Positions 24,748-30,991 of a DNA stretch of 64,000 nt are shown here, piece after piece. The position numbers were made by a program, and so were the translations under genes. Source of the stretch: Bacillota bacterium (GTDB lineage: Bacteria; Bacillota; Clostridia; Acetivibrionales; DTU013). The notes below the pieces were generated by a model. That model was not told the DNA's origin. It searched no databases and worked only from the letters and a program-made list of their open reading frames with translations. Numbering within the stretch: the first letter of the stretch is position 1; each line of letters begins with the position of its first letter. The stretch spans positions 1 to 64,000 of the forward strand of contig JAEZCA010000051.1 of NCBI GenBank assembly GCA_023412665.1. Direction: 5' to 3'.

Positions 24748-25506
24748 TTGATAAATATATTATTAAGCGGATGCAACGGGAAAATGGGACAGGTCATAAC
24801 AAGAATGGCAGAGCAATACAGCGATCTAAAAATCACTGCAGGCTATGACATTACAGACAGCGGCAAAAATGCATATCCTGTCTGCACAGACCTGAAAAAA
24901 TACGAATTCCATCCGGATGTTATAATTGATTTTTCTAATCCTGCAGCATTGGAAGGATTGATCGATTATTCAGTGAAAAATAAAATTCCTGCTGTCATTG
25001 CTACTACCGGACTGTCCCAGACTCAGATCAAGCTGTTGGAAAAAGCATCGCACAGCATACCGGTCTTTTTTTCAGCCAACATGTCACTTGGAATAAATCT
25101 TTTGATCGATCTGGTGAAAAAGGCTGCCAGGCTGCTTGAACAAAACTATGACATCGAGATAATCGAGAAGCACCACAATCAGAAGCTGGATGCTCCAAGC
25201 GGGACAGCCCTTGCCATCGCAGATTCCATCAATTCCGTACTGGCTCAGAAGCAGGAGTATGTTTATGACAGGCATTCCCGCAGAAAAAAGAGAAGCAAAA
25301 CAGAAATAGGCATACATGCCATACGCGGCGGCACGATAGTTGGCGAACATTCGGTGATCTTTGCCGGCAGTGATGAAATAATCGAAATCAATCATACCGC
25401 CATGTCCAAGGAAATTTTCGGCACCGGTGCTCTCAGGGCAGCAAGGTTTTTATACGGCAAAGCTCCGGGGATGTATGATATGAATGATCTGATAAGTAAG
25501 GAATAA
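24748..25506 (+). CDS. dapB: 4-hydroxy-tetrahydrodipicolinate reductase
   Basis: DapB reduces the DapA product with NAD(P)H. The 252-residue protein has the nucleotide-binding GCNGKMGQVI at the N-terminus, ATTGLSQTQ, FSANMSLGINLL and the catalytic IIEKHHNQKLDAPSGTALAI motif. The chosen start is a TTG at 24748, 6 nt after AAAGGGAG, because homologues begin at MINILLSGC; ATG codons further upstream lack a site and lie in the inverted repeat. It is the third gene of the lysine-riboswitch operon. Confidence 0.95.
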   Translation: MINILLSGCNGKMGQVITRMAEQYSDLKITAGYDITDSGKNAYPVCTDLKKYEFHPDVIIDFSNPAALEGLIDYSVKNKIPAVIATTGLSQTQIKLLEKASHSIPVFFSANMSLGINLLIDLVKKAARLLEQNYDIEIIEKHHNQKLDAPSGTALAIADSINSVLAQKQEYVYDRHSRRKKRSKTEIGIHAIRGGTIVGEHSVIFAGSDEIIEINHTAMSKEIFGTGALRAARFLYGKAPGMYDMNDLISKE

Positions 25507-25563
25507 ATCGCTGAGTCCGGTATTATATTTGAACAATGTAACAGTCTCCCTCCTCTATACGTA

Positions 25564-25741
25564 TTTTCAGCCCTTCAGGCTGAAAAACGCTTGGTGGGGG
25601 TTACCGATTAAAAGCTGTCAGTGGCGAGTACAATCTCCCACTGATGTTGTTCAAACGCCACGTTTAGGCGTGGCGCACGGAGTGTGGCGTAGGGCGAATT
25701 CATTTCGCCCGCAGCGAGGAGGCATGGGGGCTTGCCCCCAT
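25564..25741 (+). repeat. Block of five consecutive hairpins (possible mobile-element remnant)
   Basis: Five near-perfect hairpins follow one another: TTTTCAGCC/GGCTGAAAA (25564-25586), CAGTGG-GAG/CTC-CCACTG (25619-25643), CGCCACG/CGTGGCG (25656-25675), GGGCGAA/TTCGCCC (25692-25710) and ATGGGGGC/GCCCCCAT (25724-25741). GC content is higher than in the flanks. It ends 12 bp before the ribosome-binding site of the next gene. The dense foldback is like the ends of IS200/IS605-type elements and their guide RNAs, but there is no transposase here, so this is inference. Confidence 0.6.
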
Positions 25742-25767
25742 TGGAAATTGAAGCGGAGGTGTTTATA

Positions 25768-26247
25768 TTGACTAACAGGCCTGTTTCAAACATCAATGTT
25801 ACTTATAATGTAGCTCTTGTAACGCTTGACAAGCTTCCCAACGACACCAGGCTGATATCTGATATTTTCAATGCCATAGCAGAAAGGAACATCAATATCG
25901 ATATGATCAGTCAGGCTCCTCCTTTCAGGGGAAGCGTTAATATTTCATTCAGTATCCCGTCTGCTGAGCTTGTAAATGCATTAAGTGCATTGAATGAATT
26001 CAAAAAAACAGCAAAGGACCTAAGGGTGGAAGTAGATGCTGACAATACAAAGCTCCAGGTATATGGGGAAGGCATGCGCAACATACCCGGCGTGGCAGCG
26101 AGGCTTTTTACCGTTCTTGCAAACGAAGGCATCGAGATAAAGCTTGTAACCACCTCGGAAATCGATATTTCCTATCTGATATACGAAAAGGACGTCGACA
26201 AGGCGATCAGCGCTATTAGAAAGGAATATAGCCTTCAAGAAACATGA
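25768..26247 (+). CDS. ACT-domain protein related to the aspartate kinase regulatory region
   Basis: The 159-residue protein has two tandem ACT domains: VALVTLDKLPNDTRLISDIFNAIAERNINIDMISQ and the second around GMRNIPGVAARLFTVLANEGIEIKLVTTSEIDISYLI. This matches the C-terminal regulatory half of aspartate kinase without the kinase domain. The start is a TTG 6 nt after GCGGAGGTG. Its place after asd-dapA-dapB suggests binding of lysine or another aspartate-family amino acid, perhaps regulating a separate kinase. It could instead be a stand-alone amino-acid sensor. Confidence 0.85.
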   Translation: MTNRPVSNINVTYNVALVTLDKLPNDTRLISDIFNAIAERNINIDMISQAPPFRGSVNISFSIPSAELVNALSALNEFKKTAKDLRVEVDADNTKLQVYGEGMRNIPGVAARLFTVLANEGIEIKLVTTSEIDISYLIYEKDVDKAISAIRKEYSLQET

Positions 26248-26272
26248 TGAAATTTTCGGTGAAATGTAAAAT

Positions 26273-26303
26273 AAAGCTGTCGGCATTGCCGGCAGCTTTT
26301 TAT
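26273..26303. terminator. Bidirectional terminator between the ACT gene and the DUF624 gene
   Basis: AAAGCTGTCGGC (26273-26284) and GCCGGCAGCTTTTT (26288-26301) pair with a 3-nt loop and one mismatch, followed by TATCTTTTC. It serves the converging genes on both strands. Confidence 0.88.
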
Positions 26304-26329
26304 CTTTTCATTAAAATACAAGTATCAGC

Positions 26330-27370
26330 TCAGAAATACCTCTTTATACTGTCTTCACCGCTGTCATTATTACTGTCGCTGGTTTTGTCTCCATCGGTCT
26401 CATTTTCACCGTCTGTCAGTTCGGCAGTATCCTCATGCACTTTATCTCCCCTATCCTCTTCTTCATCCTCTTCTTCATCCTCTTCTTCATCTTCATCATC
26501 TTCTTCCTCTTCTTCGTCTTCTATCCGGGAGATTATGAATTTTTTAAGCTTTGGATATGCATAAAAGTTTGTTATGAAGCCTGTCAGGCTCAGAGTCAGG
26601 AAGAGATATGGGAAAAATCCAATTATCGGGCTGAAGGGAATGATCAGACCAAAGGTCAGAAATACAAGCAATGAATTGAGCAGTAATATTCCGATATTGG
26701 GAAGGAATTTTATTATGGCAAATATAAATGAATTCTTATACAGCTGTTTCAAACTAAGATCAAAGGTGACCATAATCGGGTAAATGTATATATTCATACA
26801 TGCAAACACTATGAACACCATTATCATGATACCTAATCCAATCATGCCGGGCAGATTCGCAAGGTCGCCGATATCAATAAGGGCCCAGTACATTCTAATG
26901 GAAAACAGGATCACAAAAGTTGCTGCGAAGTTGATAGTACTTACAATCAAGCTCTGCTTGAGGTTCTTGAGTGCATTATCCTTAAAATCGCTCCAAATAA
27001 ATGCATGCTCTTCACGCGCGTAATTCCTCAATATATAGGTGAAACCTGCCTGGGCGGGCCCGGTCGTTATCATTGGGACGCACATCATCAATGTAAGCAG
27101 CATGAACTTGATGATAGTATCGTTTATCAGATTGCCAGCGCTCTCAAATGCATCCGGCAGTATAGTCGGAAAGAACGCCAGCATGACGAACATACCAAGA
27201 ATCAGAGCAGGGATGTTAAAGAGAAGAAATAATAGATTCACCTTTATAAGATTCCAGAACTTTCTTTGAAGGATCTCAAAGAACACAACTATCGATGGCT
27301 TTGGAGGTGCATCCTTCGGTACACCCGGTCCTGGTTTGTTATAGTCAAAAAATCCGAAAATGCCCGCCAT
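26330..27370 (-). CDS. DUF624 (YesL-like) membrane protein with an acidic tail
   Basis: The 346-residue protein has five or six transmembrane helices (residues about 40-270) and the DUF624/YesL type layout, starting with an N-terminal FGFFDYNKPGPGV. YesL-like proteins often accompany sugar transport genes; here no transporter is adjacent. The last 65 residues are a hydrophilic tail dominated by Glu and Asp (EDEEEEEDDEDEEEDEEE), encoded by a run of TCC/TTC-type triplets on the plus strand. Function unknown. Confidence 0.8.
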   Translation of the reverse strand: MAGIFGFFDYNKPGPGVPKDAPPKPSIVVFFEILQRKFWNLIKVNLLFLLFNIPALILGMFVMLAFFPTILPDAFESAGNLINDTIIKFMLLTLMMCVPMITTGPAQAGFTYILRNYAREEHAFIWSDFKDNALKNLKQSLIVSTINFAATFVILFSIRMYWALIDIGDLANLPGMIGLGIMIMVFIVFACMNIYIYPIMVTFDLSLKQLYKNSFIFAIIKFLPNIGILLLNSLLVFLTFGLIIPFSPIIGFFPYLFLTLSLTGFITNFYAYPKLKKFIISRIEDEEEEEDDEDEEEDEEEDEEEDRGDKVHEDTAELTDGENETDGDKTSDSNNDSGEDSIKRYF

Positions 27371-27522
27371 GTGTTTATCCCCATTTCATATTTTAGTATT
27401 GGATCAGCAAAACATAACATTGGTACAATCAGTGCTACTATTTTATTCTATCAATAGCAGGATAATAATTCAATACATCTATAATAGATTAATTTGGCTG
27501 ATTATTTTTTGCTCAAAAGGTA

Positions 27523-27551
27523 TTGACACTGAATGCTTATGTTAGTATAAT
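27523..27551 (+). promoter_or_regulatory. Promoter of tRNA-Leu (GAG)
   Basis: A perfect TTGACA (27523-27528) and a perfect TATAAT (27546-27551) are 17 bp apart, ending 54 bp before the tRNA. This is a consensus SigA promoter. Confidence 0.9.
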
Positions 27552-27605
27552 TAGTTTTGCTGACCGGCGCCGGACATGTGAAACAAGGCGCGAAGCATGT
27601 AAAAT

Positions 27606-27685
27606 GCGGTCGTGGCGGAACTGGCAGACGCGTACGTTTGAGGGGCGTATGGGAGACCGTATGGGTTCAAGTCCCATCGACCGCA
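27606..27685 (+). tRNA. tRNA-Leu (GAG)
   Basis: The acceptor stem pairs GCGGTCG with CGACCGC, the anticodon loop TTTGAGG gives GAG, a long variable arm follows and the T arm has GGTTCAAGTCC. The discriminator is A and CCA is encoded (27686-27688). Confidence 0.95.
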
Positions 27686-27687
27686 CC

Positions 27688-27719
27688 AAAAAAAGAGAGG
27701 TTAATTACCTCTCTTTTTT
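27688..27719. terminator. Terminator after tRNA-Leu (GAG)
   Basis: AAAAAAAGAGAGG and CCTCTCTTTTTT pair around a short TTAATTA loop directly after the tRNA CCA. The A/T tracts on both sides allow it to end recO transcription from the other strand as well. Confidence 0.92.
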
Positions 27720-27752
27720 GTATTTTGTAAGGGGACACTCCTTCGCAGGCAG

Positions 27753-28499
27753 CTATATGTTTTTAAGGAAGTCCAGCTTGGTGAAATCACGCTCTAGGCG
27801 CTCACGCAGGTATCTTCTGGTGATAAGGCCCAATTCCTCCATTACCTCCGAAGACAGGCCAAAGCTGAACAGCTCTTCCATCGATGCGTAAGCTATATGC
27901 TGGATGGCTCTTGAGGCTCCGTGAGACAACAGGCTCGAAAACCTGTCCTCGCCGGAGCATTTCTCCCTGTCACATAAAAATCCACATTTAGTAAAGCTGA
28001 AGGAATAGTAATTTTCGGGAGCTTCGCCGCAATTCATGCAGCTGTTGACATGAGGTGCATATCCCGCAATAGATATGGCTCTCAGTTCAAATATGCATGA
28101 GACCAATTCAGGCTGTTTCTGTGTCTTGGAAAGCATGTGCAGCGCATTCAGAAGCAGCTTCAACAGTTTGGCAGAGGGCTGGTTTTCCTGGATCAACTCC
28201 AGTACTATATCCATAAAATGAGCGGCATAAGTGAGCTTGACCATATCATTGCGTATTTCATAAAAAGGCTCGATTACGTCACAGCTGTTTACGGAATAAA
28301 TATCCTTGCCGCTGTAAAGCACAAATTCACTGTAGCTCAGTATCTGGGATCCTGCGGCCAATTTGGATTTAGGCCGCTTTCCTCCCTTTGAAAGAGCTGA
28401 TATGCGGCCCTGATTCCTTGTAAATATGGTTATGATCTTGTCAGCTTCACCTGTGCTGACCTCTTTGACTACTATCCCCCTGGTCTTCAGAAAACCCAT
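27753..28499 (-). CDS. recO: DNA repair protein RecO
   Basis: RecO loads RecA on gapped DNA with RecR. The 248-residue protein has an N-terminal OB-fold (GIVVKEVSTGEADKIITIFT), a central helical part and a C4 zinc site with CMNCGEAPENYYSFSFTKCGFLC. Length is normal. It follows era and yqzL as in Bacillus subtilis and is transcribed toward the tRNA-Leu terminator. Confidence 0.95.
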   Translation of the reverse strand: MGFLKTRGIVVKEVSTGEADKIITIFTRNQGRISALSKGGKRPKSKLAAGSQILSYSEFVLYSGKDIYSVNSCDVIEPFYEIRNDMVKLTYAAHFMDIVLELIQENQPSAKLLKLLLNALHMLSKTQKQPELVSCIFELRAISIAGYAPHVNSCMNCGEAPENYYSFSFTKCGFLCDREKCSGEDRFSSLLSHGASRAIQHIAYASMEELFSFGLSSEVMEELGLITRRYLRERLERDFTKLDFLKNI

Positions 28500-28532
28500 G
28501 ATAAATCAAGCGGCTGCGGATCCTCTCACAGC

Positions 28533-28682
28533 TCAGGCATTGCTCACGCTCGGAGCAGCCTCTGCTTCTGCAAGGCTTCTCTGCTCAGCAGCCCTGTCCC
28601 TTTCTTCTATTTCTCTATAAAATATATAGGATTCAAGAATTCCGTTATTAATGAAAGCATCCCATGCAAACTCCTTCAACAT
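28533..28682 (-). CDS. yqzL: YqzL family small protein
   Basis: The 49-residue product begins MLKEFAWDAFINNGILESY and continues IFYREIEERDRAAEQRS, which matches the short YqzL family whose gene lies between era and recO in Bacillus subtilis. GAGGGGG is 7 nt before the ATG. The synteny (era-yqzL-recO) is conserved. The tail (residues about 33-49) is alanine- and glutamate-rich. The family's function is unknown. Confidence 0.88.
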   Translation of the reverse strand: MLKEFAWDAFINNGILESYIFYREIEERDRAAEQRSLAEAEAAPSVSNA

Positions 28683-28834
28683 TACAAATCCCCCTCATCT
28701 TTTGTAGTTTATAGGGACATATACAGTGATGTGCCCCTCTTTCCTTGATCTTGCCTTACCTATTTATCTTACTCTAATCAGGAGTTTGTATACTTGCAAT
28801 ATTTGCACCGGTTATTATCTGGCTGCCAGCAGCA

Positions 28835-29722
28835 TTATTTATAGCCCAATGTTTTGAGCATGTTATCACTGTTGCGCCAATCGGGCTTCACCTTTACCCA
28901 CAGCTTAAGGAACACCTTTACTCCGAGCAGGTTTTCTATCTCTGTTCTTGAAAGGGTGCCTATTTTTTTGAGCATGCTGCCCTCTTTCCCTATCAGTATC
29001 CCCTTATGGGTATCACGTTCACAGTATATCGTCGCTTCTATGTCTATCAGGTCCTTTCCCTGGCGATCCTTAAACGACATTATCTCCACACCTGTACCGT
29101 GAGGCACTTCTTCCTGTACAAGCTCCAGAATTTTCTCCCTGATAAGCTCTGCAGCTATCATCTTCTCAGGCTGATCCGTGATTATGTCATCCGGGAAATA
29201 TTTGGGCCCTTCAGGCAGAACCTTTGTAATCTCATGTAATACGATGGTGGTCCCTTCATCAGAAATAGCTGAGATTGGAATAACAGCCTCAAATTCCATA
29301 AGCTCAGCAAATACTTTGATCCTCTCAAGCAGCTGTTCCTTCCTTATGAGGTCTATCTTGTTCAATATGAGCATGACAGGCGTTTTCAGAGCTTTCAGCT
29401 GCTCTATTATATATATGTCCCCCGCTCCGGGCTTATCATCGGTCGCTTCTGTCATGAATAAAACAACATCGACTTCATTCAATGTGTTTTCAGCGAGATT
29501 GACCATATATTCCCCCAGCTTGTTCTTGGGCTTGTGTATGCCTGGCGTGTCCAATACTATTATCTGACTGCTGTCCGTATTGATTATGGTTCGAATGGTA
29601 TTTCTTGTGGTCTGCGGCTTGCTGGACACTATTGATATCTTTTCTCCAAGCAGCCTGTTAGTCAGCGTTGATTTGCCCACATTGGGCCGTCCGACTATGG
29701 AAACGAAACCGGATTTGAACAA
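28835..29722 (-). CDS. era: GTPase Era
   Basis: Era is a ribosome-assembly GTPase that binds 16S rRNA near its 3' end. The 295-residue protein has G1 GRPNVGKST, G2 around TTRNTIRTI, G3 DTPGIHKPK, G4 NKIDLI and a C-terminal KH domain with the GKEGSMLKKIG loop. It heads a run with yqzL and recO. Confidence 0.98.
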   Translation of the reverse strand: MFKSGFVSIVGRPNVGKSTLTNRLLGEKISIVSSKPQTTRNTIRTIINTDSSQIIVLDTPGIHKPKNKLGEYMVNLAENTLNEVDVVLFMTEATDDKPGAGDIYIIEQLKALKTPVMLILNKIDLIRKEQLLERIKVFAELMEFEAVIPISAISDEGTTIVLHEITKVLPEGPKYFPDDIITDQPEKMIAAELIREKILELVQEEVPHGTGVEIMSFKDRQGKDLIDIEATIYCERDTHKGILIGKEGSMLKKIGTLSRTEIENLLGVKVFLKLWVKVKPDWRNSDNMLKTLGYK

Positions 29723-29774
29723 TTGTCATACCTCCCGCATTTTTTTGCCTGTTATATATTATGCCCATTCCTGT

Positions 29775-30473
29775 TCACGAGAAGAACTGGAATAAAAGCA
29801 ATGTTACCAAAAATCCAATGACCGCTCCTGCGATCAGTTCTATTGCATTATGTATCTTTCCCTCTAATCTGCTTTGTACTACAAGCAGTGCAACGATTAT
29901 GAACAATATGGTTATACCTGCATTATTTGAATAAAGCGCAACCGCAGTCGCAGCTGAAAAAGCGACTGCCGAATGTCCGCTGGGCATACCGCCGCTGAAC
30001 GGCGTACCCTTTTTAAATATTGCTTTGAGGATAAGCACGGCTGTCATTGTGAGTACAATAGCTATGATTGTGACATGCATATGGGTCTGCTTGATCCTGA
30101 CGATCCCTATTTCTAGGCTTGTACTGACCCTGTCGAAGAATATCACATATGCGACTATAATTGAAAGCAGTGCTGAAATGAACACCGCAGCCGCAGCTGT
30201 ATCCTTTACCACTTTTGCTTTTGGATGATAGATACCGATCAGCGTGTCGATGACTACTTCAATAGCTGTATTGAAAAGCTCACATATCAAAACTAAGGCT
30301 ATTGTTATACATATAATGATAAACTCCGTCCTTGTAAGGTCATAAAAAAGCGACATGACCAGAACCATCACCGCAGCTGCCAGATGGATCTTCATGTTCC
30401 GCTCGCTTTTCACTGTCGATATTATGCCATGCATAGCATTATTGAAGCTGTCGATAAGGGTCCTGTTTTTCAT
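29775..30473 (-). CDS. Diacylglycerol/undecaprenol kinase fused to a PAP2 phosphatase
   Basis: The 232-residue membrane protein joins two opposing activities. The N-terminal part (about 1-120) is DgkA-like, with NAMHGIISTVKSERNMKIH, CELFNTAIEVVIDT and VKDTAAAAVFISA. The C-terminal part (about 130-232) is a PAP2 domain, with GGMPSGHSAVAFSAAT and SRLEGKIHNAIE in place of the third motif (the aspartate after the histidine is glutamate). It may cycle phosphate on undecaprenol or diacylglycerol. It overlaps ybeY (ATGA type). Confidence 0.88.
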   Translation of the reverse strand: MKNRTLIDSFNNAMHGIISTVKSERNMKIHLAAAVMVLVMSLFYDLTRTEFIIICITIALVLICELFNTAIEVVIDTLIGIYHPKAKVVKDTAAAAVFISALLSIIVAYVIFFDRVSTSLEIGIVRIKQTHMHVTIIAIVLTMTAVLILKAIFKKGTPFSGGMPSGHSAVAFSAATAVALYSNNAGITILFIIVALLVVQSRLEGKIHNAIELIAGAVIGFLVTLLLFQFFS

Positions 30474-30991
30474 TCTCTCTTTAGCCCCAGCTTTTCCAGC
30501 ACTTTTTCCTGTTTTGCCATCATTACCGCTTCATCCCGGCTCTCCATATGATCGTATCCAAGAAGGTGGAACATTCCATGGGCAGTCAGAAATGCAAGCT
30601 CTCTCTCAAGTGAATGCATATACTGCTCGGCTTGTTTTATGGCGGTCTCAATTGATATTACGATGTCGCCGATTACAAGCAGTCCTTCATCTATATCAAA
30701 ATCTCCGCCTTCGTCGATTAATTCTCCGTTTGCGATATCAGCCATTGGAAACGACAGAACATCCGTCGGCTTGTCAATATCTCTAAACTGCCTGTTTATA
30801 TCCCTTATAGCTGCATCATCAGTTAGTAGTATGTTGATTTCACAGCCAACCTCTATATTTTCTTCTGCAAGACAATACAAGGCTGTCCTTTCGAGCAGTT
30901 CTCCGTATGCTTGCGTAATCTCGGTCTGTGACTGCTCATTTTCAATATATACCTTTGTCTGATCCATACCCTTAAGCTTGCTGTTTTTCAT
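30470..30991 (-). CDS. ybeY: Endoribonuclease YbeY
   Basis: YbeY is a zinc-dependent RNase used in 16S rRNA 3' maturation and quality control. The 173-residue protein has TDDAAIRDINRQFRDIDKPTDVLSFP and the zinc site AHGMFHLLGYDH. The start is not settled: an ATG at 30991 (8 nt after AGG) is used here; one at 30967 just after the pgpH stop is equally in frame with the conserved N-terminus. It overlaps both neighbours, which suggests translational coupling. Confidence 0.93.
   Translation of the reverse strand: MKNSKLKGMDQTKVYIENEQSQTEITQAYGELLERTALYCLAEENIEVGCEINILLTDDAAIRDINRQFRDIDKPTDVLSFPMADIANGELIDEGGDFDIDEGLLVIGDIVISIETAIKQAEQYMHSLERELAFLTAHGMFHLLGYDHMESRDEAVMMAKQEKVLEKLGLKRE

Noticed and set aside
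25529..25771. An 80-codon plus-strand frame across the hairpin block
   Set aside because: The frame runs through five palindromes, ends beside the ACT gene start and has no ribosome-binding site. It is better seen as structured noncoding DNA.
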